In this document: positions 13,201-26,500 of the stretch, in pieces
How the letters are laid out: each line of letters starts with the position of its first letter
How positions within the stretch are numbered: the stretch's first letter is position 1
Assembly: GCF_019399895.1 (NCBI RefSeq)
Contig: NC_091888.1
Span: 1,458,501-1,522,500, forward strand
Length of the DNA stretch: 64,000 bases
Direction: 5' to 3'
Source: Cardiocondyla obscurior
Lineage: Eukaryota; Arthropoda; Insecta; Hymenoptera; Formicidae
Notes under the pieces: generated by a model
Seen by the model: only the letters and a program-made list of their open reading frames with translations
What the model was told of the DNA's origin: nothing
Databases searched by the model: none
Position numbers and translations under genes: made by a program

Positions 13201-16200
13201 GCATATAATATTTATTTTATATTATTTGAAATATATTAATTCGTATGCACAATATTATTAATGTTCCGCTACACAGTCAAAAAGATTTCATTATTCTGAT
13301 ATTTCTACAAAATCTTGAATTACAAATAAAATGCAAAGCTACATTAATAATTACATATTTATGCGTATTTATGTTACAAAGGAATTAGCAAGACTTTGAT
13401 TCGACGCGCTACATGAATGACGCACGTGATGTTCGATATCGACAAAGTAAAATTGGATAAAGAGAAAGATGAATATTTCTGTCGCCGATGTATTTATGGC
13501 GCAAACCTCGGATTCGCCGTCCTCGGACTCGTTAGCAAACTAGTTCATATAAAGGACACCCGATCTTTTCTCGAAAGCATTTATTGGTATTTCTCGATTA
13601 GAACTTTTTTGCGAATAAGGAACCGCTCAGGCCATAGACATTGAACCTCGCTAATTAACGCGGCCGATATCACTCTTCGAACTTGTACCGCTAAACCCTC
13701 TCGTCGATCGAAGCATCTCGAGGATCCAGTCTAGTGGTGCGAAGCACTCGACTGATAGTATTTGAAAACTTAGCGTTTCGGCAAAAATAAATAATAATAC
13801 CAGCACAATTAAATATAAATGTTCGAAATGTTAAATTGCATTTTTGTTAAAGTCCGATTATATAAAATAAAGCAAACTTACAAAAATCTCTAGAAAACTT
13901 CGAAAAGTACGGCAGGTTACGTCGCCTTGGACTAATTTCTAACTTCCCCGTAAAGTTTTCAGTGACAAATTATCCCGCACGAAAATGGAGTACCACTCGA
14001 GATTCAACGAGAAATTTTATTACTCCCAGTATTGCCGTAAACGACGTAAAGAGACAAAAGACGCGAAATAAAAAATTAAGCAACGTATACCTGCATACGT
14101 ATATAATGTGGAGCTTATGACAAACAAATGTCTTAATGAAATTATAATTCTATGCGAAATTGTTTTATGTAAACAATTTAATGTCGACTGAAAATACATT
14201 TTAGGCGTAAAATCTTATTTAAACCCCGGTATAATCTAGAAATGGGATCGCGTTACATTACCCTGTACAAGCTAGCTTTTCTGCGTCTCAGAAGTCAAAG
14301 CACGAACCAATCATGGCACCGGGTGAATCGAGTTTTGGAACCAACGGTGATGTTCCTGTATAATCCGATTTTCGTAAGCAGATAAACGAATCGTGTGTTA
14401 ATTCATTTTGCTCTCATCTTACTGATCTTACATACGTAAACATCTCGTTTAAGTGAACGAATATGTATTGCATCTATTGCAGCTAGATACATTACGATGC
14501 ATATATTATTTCAATATGTAGTGTAATTATCTTTTATATTTATATGTACAATATTGTAGATGCTAATACATTTTATAATAAGTAATAATGCAATTTTATC
14601 CCTTGGTAATTGTTGTAACTCGTAATTAAGCGCATATATCAATTTCCCCTTGAATTTGATTTGCATAATTTCTTATTTCGTATTATTCATTCTCATAATT
14701 ATATCGGTGCCGTTCGTTCCGTTAGTATCGTAAATAAAATGAAATATTTTCATATATTCGGGGTATTTTGCATATATAGTACATACGGATACAACATCGG
14801 GGCAATTTAAATCGTAAAATCGAAAACTTATCCGACATCCCTTCTCGCTAAGCTCGTCAGACGCGGTGGTTACGATTTGGCTACCTCCGAGCTTGCCCCC
14901 GAGCTTCGCTAAAGTATGGCGGATGATCTAAGGGAGATGATTTCTCACCGTTCCGAACCGAAAGCCAGTTATAGCGTATCAGCTTTCAGGTTAAAGATCT
15001 CGTTCGGTGCGCAAGCCGCGACAAAAAGTCGTTGCGAATGGTGGATCGATGCCACAGCAGCGACAGCGTGGCTCCAGTCGGCGGCAAACACATCGTCATT
15101 TCCCGTACGTGTGTACAGATGCGCACACACGAATATATATATATATATATGTATATATGCATACATATATATGTGTTTGTGCACGTACACAGTGCCAAAC
15201 TCGTTCCTCCGTCGTCATTCGCTTTCCTGTGATCTCCTCCCCATACCTATCTACCACCCACCCGCTCACATCTACGTTTCACAAACCACCCCTTTATCCG
15301 CGGGTCCCATAGCCTCACCGATCTGTACAATCAACCGCGCATCCATACCTACATCAGTCAGCCCTTGGGCGTTCTAATATGACCGAGCATCACGGTCTGT
15401 ACTTACGAGACTATAACCTGCATTTTGAAATAATATTATTTCCGGTTGAAAAAACCATATTACGGGACGTATTCTGTACGATCGAGAGATCTGCGCGACG
15501 GCGCGTACGTATCAACATTTTATAACAAATTAATACCTAAGATTTTCAACCAGTATTAAATAATATGATTTTCACTTTGGTTATTAATATTATTTCATAT
15601 AGTAACGACTGCACGTATATGTCGTCACTCTTTTTAATTATTGAAAAATAATACTTATACAGTATAACTACGGATTGTTTCAGGTCTTTGAGAAAATATG
15701 TACGGGATTATTATAAGCCATGGAGTCTCTCTCTCGACACAGGATGCAAATGGCTAATGAATAATTTTGCCTGCGGAAGGGTTTAGTAGCGTGAACCACA
15801 ACAGGCTTTAACGTCAATGTCCGATTGTAATATATTACATAATCTGCATTATAGCATACATTTATTTCTACATTTATATCCATGCTTCCATATTTTTCTT
15901 TTAATTCTTTTATATAAATTTTTACGAATTAAATTAAAGCAAAGCAAACTGTGTAAAATTCTAATTTTTTTTTTTTTATGTATACCAATAATGTATATCA
16001 ATAACTGAGAGATAAAGAACAAAAGGGCGAAGACAGATGAGAATCCATCGCCAAGCAGGCAAATCTAAGATATTTTTCGTACCACGAAGCATGAATTTTA
16101 AACAGACTTCGGTTTAAATTATTATTATCTATATAGATGTCTTGGTAAAGCTATTTCGAGAGGATTCGATGTAGCGATGCGTGCCGAGAAGAAAGACATC

Positions 16201-17319
16201 GTAGTTCATAACGTCGAGAAAAATTTAGCTAAAAGAGAACTCTCGGATACTGATTAAAGTTCGGAATGTAATCTCGCCAGAATTATGCTGCCTTTAATCA
16301 ACTTTTTCCTAAAATATACCCCAGTGAAAATTGAATCTAACTGTTATCTAATGCCTAGCTAACCAATCCGTGGTTTATTTCGTGGCTGTCTAGCAAAATT
16401 TGTTCAGTACTGAACTAGAAATATAACGCTCAAAATGTCTAAGAACTGGACTAATTAGCAAAATAATAAACTATAAGATTCGCGGATTGCTCGAATTGAT
16501 TTTATCCGCCCAAACTTTATGTTTTATTTATTTTTTTTTTTTTAATATTATTGACTCGCGGAGTGAAAATTACCTTCTGAAATTTATCGCTCGCCGTTGC
16601 GCGCCGATATTCGAGATCGTTGTATTGCATTGTTTTTACCGAGCTAATATTATACAGTGCGATATTACTCACGCGCCGGTTGGTTTGTGGAAACGTGATC
16701 GCGCCGCGTTGGTTCGCCTCTGAGTGACGACGAATGAATACGATCTGCAACTTCATCCCCAGGCCTGGCCACTCTCTATTACATCTGTAGCGCATCGAGG
16801 TGAGACGCGTTGGGAATAGGAGTGCGGAACACATTCCGAAATGCTACATCTTCCACAGTCGTCGTCGCCCGACGCGGGTGTCACTCGTAAGGCGCGTTCA
16901 ATGTTATCTCGCCTAGTAACATCTAGTTACACAGAATATCGCAAGACTGATTAGAAGTACGAAGCACTTTCTATTGTGTGCGGATTTGCCGAAAATTCTC
17001 CACGCTAGTGCGCCGCGTAAATCTTATGCGACATTTAAATTTAGATAAAAGCACTTCCGCAGCGAAAGAAAAAGAAGATTTTTGTTTTAAATATCTGCCA
17101 TAATTTCGAACATTCTTACAATTAGTTACTGCCGCAATGTTGCGAGATGTAGCATTTGAGAGTTAAATGAGATGTTAAACGCACGGACGAATGTGTTGAG
17201 TAATCGCGATCTATCTCTTAAATGTACACGATTTGTTTCAGAACAGAATACAACTTTTTTTTTTTCTAAATAATTATCGAGATCTCTACAATTTAATTTT
17301 TTTCATTTATTTTTTACAG
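10260..17319. other. Intergenic, no supported gene
   Basis: Nothing here can be supported as a gene. The region is AT-rich with a GC-richer patch near 11.9-12.3 kb and poly-T runs at about 11830-11860 and 12471-12500. A microsatellite lies near 15.14 kb. Unit U2 begins at the right edge. An upstream exon A equivalent for U2 was looked for and not found. Confidence 0.5.
15132..15178. repeat. (TA)n/(TG)n-type microsatellite
   Basis: A run of alternating TA with interspersed TGTA and TGCA units, ending in TGTGTTTG. It explains the spurious Ile/Tyr-rich and Tyr/Met-rich open frames on both strands here. Confidence 0.85.
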
Positions 17320-17796
17320 ATTATCTTACCAATACTCCGCCGAAAAGTGTCGTACGCCGAAACAGTCTGAATACGAACCGCAGCCGGTTTGTCGGTCGCT
17401 TCGGGAGTTCCGCGAAGTATTCGGGCGTATATTTACTCATTCTTTTATATAAAAATTTTGTAACGGGAATGGTCGTGGACTATCGTGCGAAAGTGTTCAA
17501 TAAAAAATTAATTTTTGTGACGGTAATTTATCGGGCGCGTTCGCGAGTGACTTGTGCGCGGAAGAATGACTCGACACGTCCCATCTGAGAGGAGGAACAG
17601 GCCCGGGAAGGGCATCATGCATCGGCGGAGCAACTTTTAGGTAAATATTAATTTTTTTTTTTTTAGAAAATCTTTATAAAAATAAAGCTTTACCTTTACA
17701 TTAATTTAAATACTAACGTGTCTACATTAATATGTTTTATTTTATGTTACAGTCACCGGCAGAACTCTACAACTCCGCTGAAGCTCATGCAGATTG
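17320..17796 (+). ncRNA. Spliced ncRNA family, unit U2
   Basis: Two exon-like blocks are visible. Exon B is 17320-17640, after acceptor ttttttacag and before donor gtaaat. Exon C is 17753-17796, after tatgttacag and before gtaagtcgc. Exon B contains, in the same order as U1 and U4, the block AAGTGTCGTACGCCGA, a CGAACCG...CGGTTTG inverted repeat (17374-17391), the block TTCGCGAGTGACTTGTGCGC, and the 50-nt motif (17585-17634). The 112-bp intron resembles its counterparts, including TGTCTACATTAAT before the polypyrimidine tract. No exon A was found upstream, so this may be a 5'-truncated copy or may use a different first exon. A short frame beginning MTRHVPSERR exists, but its equivalent is disrupted in sister copies. 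Not recognised as any named RNA. Confidence 0.55.
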
Positions 17797-20700
17797 GTAA
17801 GTCGCATGAATTTTTTTTCGTAGCTTTGTAATTGGGGTCTCAAAAAACAGCGCGCGCGTGGCGTGCGCAAGGTTTGTTTTAGTAATTTAAAAAATTAAAG
17901 AGAAAAAAAAACAAATTATAAATAAACAAATAAAAATTTCAGTTTTATTTTGATTCTAAAATTATCAAATATTTAAAAAGATATTCTACAAGGGTCCAAA
18001 AAAATACAATTCTTAATGCAATTTTCGAACAGCACAAGAGCTTAATTAAATTAATAATATAAACGTAAATAGCGGCGAAAGTACAGCAAGCAAACTTGAC
18101 AATCTGCAACTTTTATTTCCATTGTGAACGTGTAAACTGTTATGCACGCGGAACATGCGGAACGCTAGCAAATTATTCATCGAAGTCTGTCAGTGTAGCG
18201 CGAGAGAATGATACAAAGCTATAGCCAAGAATGGGGTTGTAAAAGTTGCGGTATAAAGCTCTTAACCCTTTCCGTCGCGTAATACACCTCAATGCTGACA
18301 ATGCAACAGCGTTTCCTATGCGCGCGCAATATGCAGATGCAAAGAGTTTCTCGGGCGCAGTAATTTTTTTTTTTTTTTTCTCTGCCTTCCACCTCACCGC
18401 TTTCCCATGCCCTTGCGGAACGGAGTTTGTAATTAATTTTCGCGGCACGGTACAGCATAATAACCGCCGGTACAAGAGCACACCCTGTTAATCTCCCTAC
18501 GGGGGAGGAATTCTGACCTTCACGGTTATCACGGACTTGGACTCACGCTACTCTTTGTCCCTGCTCATATTTTACCTACGTTAACGCTTATGCACGAAAG
18601 TACAACATTTAGTGGATTAACCGCAATAATTTTACGATTTGTTCTTACTTTTTGCATTGCATTTTTATCGGCTCCACTCATATATGACAAGCGACATTGT
18701 AGCTTTTATTTTTTTAATAAGAAGATCGAAAGAAGCAGACGAAAAATGTCGATGTACATACATACATTTGTGGACGTCATAATAAATTAATTTTATTTAA
18801 TTAAACCATTAAATTTTTTTAATTAATAATATTCTTTATGCGCAAGTTTGATACCGGTACACTGCGCAAAAACTAAATGTCGATTATTTGATAATCTCAA
18901 TATGTTTGAATCTGCTGACATTATCCATTGAATCGCAACTTCACTCTTCGCGTCTAGGTAATTTATTATTTCGAGCGCTGCATGCGTTATCGATCGGCGG
19001 TGCTTTTAACAGTACAGACTAGATCCCGTCTGGCGAGCTTATTTTCTTGACAGGAAACCGACAGTAAAATTTGTGGACTGAGATTTCGAAAAGCTTCAAT
19101 ATACAAAAATATCTCTTTCCGCCGGAATTTAATTTTTTTTTTTTAATATTTCTTCACCTTTTTACATGCGCAATGATAGATCGCACGTATTCATATATAA
19201 ATGTGCTTAAAAATGCCACGAGAGAGATCTGACAATTTTTTTTTTTTAGTTTTCTCGAGTGCATTAAATGTTTTATAAATTGTTATCGATTAATTCTTGT
19301 CGGAAATCTAATATTATCAAAAGCTTTAAATGTTTTATCGAAATTCCACAATTCAGAATTCGTGATAGTAATAATGTAATCACATTACGTCAATTTTCAC
19401 ACGTAACATGAAATATTAAAATGCAAAGTTTTCCATTTTACATTTTCAAAAATTTATTTCTTTTTTTTTTTTTACATTTAACTGTCAAAACTCTCTTTGA
19501 AACAAATTAGATTACTTTTTTTTTTAGTAATTTTGGATGAAAGAATAGAACTGTATCGGTTTTGTGAAAATTCGGAAAATGAAGAGTGAACACTGTGTCT
19601 CTGGGTCTTTGCGTGTGCACTCTGACGAACGCCAGTCATCTCCGTGACGCGCGGAATCGCATCCCGCTATTTTCCGCTCGCCCTTTCCCGTGCCATTGCA
19701 CATATACGTCCCGTTTATCCCCCGCAACTATCAAAGGCAGGCGCCGACTTCGCAATTTAAACGCTAAAGCGCGTGAAACCGAACTCGATACGCGGTGGCC
19801 GGTATCTGCGTGAACGGCCATCACAGATATGCGGCGAGCGAGATTAAAGAATCTCTGCGGATTGCATCCGCGTTTGCATTTCGTTGGCGATTTTTCTTGC
19901 CAACCGATAAAATCCGGGCGTTCGCAGATCACCGAAATAGTTAAAATCGATCACGGTATTCGACAACGTATCGAAACATTATACGTCTTTTATGCAATTT
20001 AATTAAAAAACCTTAAGACCGAGTAAGAGAAATTAATTAAAAAAAAAAAAAAGACTGAGAATATAATCGCGGCATAAAATTTGTTGCGACTACATTTCCA
20101 CAGTACGTCTAACTGTTTAGCATAGAAATAGAGACGGTCAAATTTCTTTTATTTCCCGAAAACCACACTAAATGGATTTACAAGCTTAGTTTCCCTCCCG
20201 TTGCAGTGTATTCAGGAAAAAAAAATAAATCGCGAAAAGAAGGAAGCGAAAGAGGAAGCGAGCCAGATAGGAAAAGAGTGAGGGAAAAGTAGATAACGGG
20301 AAAAAAAAAAAAAAAAGAAGAGAAGAATAAAACGATTGTCAAATCCTTTCGTTCCACAACGAGAAGTGCTCGTAACGTCGCGCTGTCGAGCATGATTTTT
20401 TAGCGGGACACCAAAGGCTCTACATCTCTTTATATTTATTCGCGGTTGACATTCACGCTCTCTTTCACCGTAATAAAGAACTCGTTGTCGTCTGCAGTTT
20501 AAGATAAAAACTCGGCGTCGATGCAGACAACGCGATGAATGTAAAACCGACGCTTTCTGTCTAATGAAAGAGTGGGCCACAACCATTGTGGATCTCGATA
20601 GCGCTTGAACGCATCTCGTGCGTGTACTTGGCGAAATGACGGGGGGATAGTTAAATGAATATAATAGGGCAACACCCCAATGTCCAACAATAATCAAATT

Positions 20701-22026
20701 ATTCGGGACGTCGCGTTATTTATACGAAATTACGCGACTTTACATAAAACTAAATAATTAAAGCAACACAATCGCATCGCTTTGTTAAAACTGATTGCGT
20801 TTTTATTTTATCGATAAAAATCGACTGTGGAATTTAATTGCTTCATTATTTCGTAAAATAATGTATAACACGTTTTCTAATTAGTCTGGATATACGTTTC
20901 ATTACTGTAAAATGCTTTTTCTCGTTTGCGAATACCTTAGCAATTTGAAAGTTCCGCTCTGACCATATTCGAGAAAGTTTCTTCCCTAACTTTTAGCGCA
21001 TTAAAGACAAAAAAAAAAAGTTTAATCGCGAGTTTAATCTCATGCATTATGAAAATAAAACCTCGTAAAGCCCTAAGATAATTTAAATCGAGCAACAAGG
21101 TATGCAAGGAAGGAAGGTTTAACGAGGAATGCAAACCATGCTTGAACGAGACTGCATTGATTCCGATATAAACTCAACCCTTCCAGACGAGACCATGCCG
21201 GGAAATCTTCGTGACGAATTCCGGTAACATCGTCTGGCGAATACAGACTATTGGATTCCGAAATATTCAACCGGAAAAGCTTTTCATTCACGTAAGGAGA
21301 ATTAGCGTACGAAATCGGAGAAATAAACCACAGAAATAGATCCATAAAATTTGAGGATTATTTAAAATTAATATTCCATCCAGAGTATTCACAATACATA
21401 ACGTCAAAAACCACAACTACGAAAAAACAGCACGGTAACAGAAATATTATTTCATCTTTTTTATTCAATAGTTATAAACGCAAATAGAATGTAAATAAAT
21501 AATAATATTGCTTTTTTAAATTGCTTCAAACCATTTAATACATCTTGTTTTAATAAAGATTTAACTAAAAATTTAATTTAAAAATTATTTGATACTAAAA
21601 ATATAACAATTTAAAAAAATTTATCGTAAAACTTATTAAAATTTCTTTTTAATTAAAAAAAAAAAAAAAGAAAAAAAAAGGAAGCAATCAATAAAAAATC
21701 TGTGCAATGATCACATTAGAATACATTGATCCTTGCATAAAACTCATGTTAATATACCGCAAAGTACCAGCTGTACATACATCTATACTTGGTGACTTTC
21801 TAAATTGATTCATCACCGTGTAACTTGAACATTATTTCCTAACATCAGTTTCTCTAGAGAAAAACGAAAGAACAAACCACCGACTATACCAATAATTTTG
21901 ACATGGGACTATTTCTTATTCACTACCATTCCTAACAGCAATTTTAACAGTTGGAGTCAGCTAATCGCCTGCGATTCATGAAATGTGAAGCTGAAATTTT
22001 TTATTTAATTTATTTTTGTGACTCAC
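17797..22026. other. Intergenic, no supported gene
   Basis: No exon chain is seen. GC-richer patches occur at 18.17-18.55 kb and 19.57-19.95 kb, and a purine/pyrimidine-biased stretch at 20.2-20.35 kb. Poly-A and poly-T runs are common (for example 20037-20052 and 21653-21680). Open frames of 60-161 codons are overlapping and featureless. Confidence 0.45.
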
Positions 22027-22680
22027 CGATTGTAGTAGTGGAGTATAGGTATACAGCTACGTTGCACATGCGATGACATCACTTTGTGACACTCGTTTGA
22101 TATCCTGTAATCATAAAAAAAAAAAAATTAAATAACTAGTTTTTCAGATAATTAATAAGTGACAAGTTATCAATTATAATAATGAACAAGTGAAAAGTTA
22201 CACACCCTGCTGTTGCTCCATCATTGCCAGATGCCTTTGCAAAGCCTCTTTCTCCTCTCATATGGTCAAGATTTCCTTTTCCATTCCTCACAAGTCCATT
22301 CCTCTTCATGTTGCACTTACACGTCGACACTCGAAGACCACACGTACACGACGCTAATCTGTAACACACATATTCGATATTCTGTGACCATCGCATGCAT
22401 AAATGATTAATTTCGCAAATAATGAAACAAATAACGAATTATACGTACCTTGTCGCTCCAACGATGCCCGATACCTTCTCGAACCTCCACTTTCTCCGCT
22501 CAGATTTCGCCCGACAAGTTCATCCACGAACGTGGTTAAATACGCGAGTGCTAATTACTCGAAGACACCCACGCGATTTATCACAGCACTCCTGATAAGA
22601 ACGACGAGCACTACATCGCAACAAAGGAGCGACCAAAGTCGTGACCGGGACTCGGCACCGATACGATGCACTTGAAATAT
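22027..22680 (-). ncRNA. Spliced ncRNA family, divergent unit U3
   Basis: This minus-strand unit has the same architecture as U1 but is more diverged. The first block ends at 22449 with ACAAG|gtacgt and carries a degenerate motif (22503-22452, 52 nt). The second block is 22358-22206 (acceptor tgttacag, donor gtgtgt) with a clearer motif (22261-22212, 50 nt, ending GGAGCAAC). The third is 22104-22027 (acceptor gattacag, donor gtgagt). Exon order, motif placement at the 3' end of two successive exons and GT-AG boundaries match U1 and U4. The second block is open for about 50 codons in one frame, but that frame is not shared with the sister copies. It is divergent from DHX37, whose start codon is at 23554. 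The 5' end is not defined. Confidence 0.5.
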
Positions 22681-23553
22681 CCGACGATCTCAACAGTTCT
22701 GTAAACAAACAAAAGCGACAACGTAATTGGTATTGCTTGCAATCGTATTCTCTGCGCGACTCGAATGGCAAATAATATATTTACGCTGTTCTTACGCGTG
22801 TATTACCGTATAAAGAGATACGTATGCTTGAATTAAGATTACAGATTCATACCGTACAAAGTATATACATCGAGCAACGTTCGACAAAATGACCATCGTT
22901 TCCCGCGCGCGTTACTGCGACTGCGATGCGACCGAACACATAACACGAGAAATGCGCGTTTGCGAAGTCGCTCGCATGTAAATATCGAATCTATACTATG
23001 CGGTATTATGTGATTAATAAATGTCGGTGTAGAAAAGTCAAATCATACCCATACTTATCGAATTAAGTCCGTTACGATGCCGCGCGATGTAGAGACGATC
23101 CGTTCGTTTTCGGCGATCTGGCCATGATGCGCATGGTACAGATACGTTCAAAAATAAGTGAGAATCCTCAAGGTTGCCAACTTCATGCCGACGCCGTGCA
23201 AGTTCGCGATCGACTCCAGGACCCTCCTAACCTCAAAACCACGTTTTATTTTGTAGCAACTTAATCTCATAGTATCGGCTCTAACAATCATATTGATAAT
23301 TTAGAAAATAAATAAAGAAAAGTAGATAATAAATCTTGCGTGGCAATGTATATAACAGTGTTGAATAATTTTAACGATAATAATTGAAAAGGTATGTTAA
23401 ATCACTAAGAACCATATATTTTAATAATTATTTTTTCTCCAACCTTGTTTTACTTTTTTTAATTTTGATTTTCAACAGAAAGGTAGTAGAGTGCATATAT
23501 TCTTATTTTATTCAATTTGAAATTAAACTAGATTACTCTTCCACCTTTTAACA
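22681..23553. promoter_or_regulatory. Divergent promoter region, U3 and DHX37
   Basis: A CpG-rich stretch, particularly 22.88-23.23 kb, lies between minus-strand unit U3 and plus-strand DHX37. It probably contains start sites for both, and the DHX37 5' UTR begins within it. No clear TATA element was identified. Confidence 0.45.
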
Positions 23554-26500
23554 ATGGGAAAGAAAGGTTATAATTGGAAATCAAGAGCTGTTGCAAATGT
23601 AGAGGTTGATAATTCCACCACTAAAAAGGTAAATTTATTTTTAAATATTATTTCTTTAATTTTTTATAAATAAAATCAAATATTATTTAACCCATTTGCA
23701 TTAAACATATTTACTGGAATTAAATTCACAGATTTTATTAGACATTGAGCACCGTGTTGAAAATTATGATGGTTGCAATGCATTCGTCTTGCCTGCTGAA
23801 AAAAGAAAAACAAAAAATATAAATAAGAAGGAGATAACTAGTCGGATATTATCAAAAAAACGTAGGAAACAACTAGAAAAAGTAATAGAACGAAAAAAGA
23901 AGAAATTACAGGTACTATATCTTGATTTCATATAAATATATAGATATAAAGAAGGTTTATAAAATTAATTTTACAGAGAGCAACATTGTTAGAAGATCTA
24001 GCAAAAGTACAAGCATCTTCTACTGAGCTGCAACAATATGTAAGCTTAACATCTGTACAAAATAAGGGTTTAAAGCGTCATTTTCGAGAGCTTGAAACTC
24101 CTAATAAATTTGAAAAATTAAAACGTAAAGAAAATATTGAAGAAGAAAGTGATATAATAAATTCCTCTGTAAATTCTATTAAAATGAGTAAGAAGAAAAG
24201 ACAAGCTATTTTGGACAGTGTAAGACAGGATCAAACAAAACTTGATCCAAATGTAGTTGGATTTGAAGTAAGTTTGAAGCAGAGATAGTGGAGACTATAA
24301 AATTATGATACAATTTTTTTTTTTTTTTAGTCTAGTGATAGTAGTACAGAAGGTGACAGTAATAATGAAGAAGAAAATGAAACAAGTGGCCTTGATAATA
24401 CTGTTGGTTTGGATATTACAATAAGTAAAAAAGCCGAAATAATTGAAAAGGACATTGAAAAAAATCTTGCAAAAGATGTAAAAGAAAAAACAATTTTAAC
24501 TGAATCTGAGCAATCTAAAAAATCAGTAGAAGAAGTCCAACAACAAAATGTTGTTCATACGCCTAAAATCCATACGCCTGTCGTCTTTATACCTGTAAAT
24601 AGGAAACCTGAAATACAAGCAGTCAGATTAAAATTACCCGTTGTTGCAGAAGAACAAGTTATCGTCGAAACAATAAATGAGAATCCAATAGTCATAATTA
24701 CTGGAGAAACGGGAAGTGGTGAGTAAAAAAACAACAGAATATTTTTGTTAACTTAGACAAAATTAAGCCAAGTACAATTTTGTAAGTTATAAATTATAAG
24801 TAAATTTGTATTTATTTATCCAATGTTATTACAGGAAAGACAACCCAAGTGCCTCAATTTTTATATGAGGCTGGATATGCACAAAATAAAATGATCGGAA
24901 TAACCGAACCAAGAAGAGTGGCAGCGATGTCGATGAGTAAACGTGTAGCTGAAGAGTTAAATCTTCCTGAACAGGAAGTTTCATATTTAATTCGTTTTGA
25001 GGGAAATGCTACAGAGAAAACAAAAATCAAGTTTATGACCGATGGTGTTTTATTAAAAGAAATTCAAAGCGTAAGTTGTTTTTAATATTACGTTACAAAC
25101 TATTTATATATGTAAGTAGATTATTAAATTTACAATGATTGTGTTTTTTTTACTTACAGGATTTTCTATTAACAAAATATTCCGTAATTATACTCGATGA
25201 AGCGCACGAACGTAGTGTGTATACTGATATTTTGATCGGTTTATTATCTAGGATTATTCCGCTTCGTAACAAACGCGGCAATCCTTTGAAGCTAATAATT
25301 ATGTCGGCTACGTTAGCTGTGAAAGAATTTGTAGAGAATACAAAATTATTTAAAGTACAACCACCGATAATTGAGGTCAAAGCGCGACAGTTTCCTGTAA
25401 AAATACATTTTAATAGAAGAACAAGTAAAGATTATGTTGATGAAGCATTACGAAAAGCAATAAAAATACATACCCGTCTTCCAGAAGGCGGCATCCTAAT
25501 ATTTTTAACAGGTAAATTATAGAAAAAAATATATTTTATATTTTGTTATTATGATATATTTTTTTTAATTTCAACAATTTTTGTTCTCCATTTGTTACAG
25601 GTCAACAAGAAGTGCATACCGTTGTACGTAAATTACGTAAATCGTTTCCATTGAAGAAAAATAAACCTCAAGTCAAAGTGGTGAAAAATTTCGACAAAAA
25701 TGAAACTTTAGAAGCATCAGATAAAGAACACAGCGAAAAAGACGACTCCGATGATGATTTCGATGCCGAAGAAGCATTACGTCGTAATAAACAGAGACAA
25801 AAAAAGCAGATTGTACTTCCAACTATTAATCTCGATGAGTATGTATATCTGTACTACTATTATTTTAATCTTTCTTTTTCTTTTTTTTCTCTTAACTATT
25901 GATTTATTATAACAAATATTTGTTTAGTTATGCAGTGCAAATTACTGATGATACGCACGAAGATTTAATTAATGTACAGAGTGACGAGGAAAATTTGGAT
26001 GAGGACGAAGATGAAGACGAAGATGTTATTGATTTCAAGGGATTAACGAACGCGCAACCGTTATGGGTTTTACCTCTTTATTCTCTTTTACCTGGAGACA
26101 AACAAGCTAAAGTAAATATACACAATATACGACAAATTAATTGTGAAATTTTAAAATATTAATAACTAGTAAAATAAATTAAAATAGTGGTAGAATAGAT
26201 TTAAAATATATTATTGATAAAATAATTAATTAATTTTAATGCGATCTTAGGTATTTGACCCACCGCCTGAAGGATGCCGCTTGTGTGTAGTATCAACTAA
26301 TGTTGCGGAAACTTCACTGACGATTCCCAACATTAGATACGTTGTAGATAGCGGGCGTTGTAAAATCAGAATGTATGACAAGGTGACAGGCGTAAGCACA
26401 TATCACATTAGCTATGCAAGTAAAGCAGCGGCCACTCAACGTGCCGGCAGAGCTGGTAGAACTCGACCCGGTCATTGCTACAGGTATCTTAGTATTTAAT

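Noticed and set aside
14916..15377. 153-codon frame on the plus strand
   Set aside because: It runs through a TA/TG microsatellite and shows only compositional features.
20212..20697. 161-codon frame on the minus strand
   Set aside because: Phe/Ser/Leu-rich tail comes from a purine/pyrimidine-biased tract; no domain or conserved splice structure.
22136..22396. 86-codon frame through U3 exon B
   Set aside because: It starts and ends in predicted introns, and the frame is not shared with paralogous exons.
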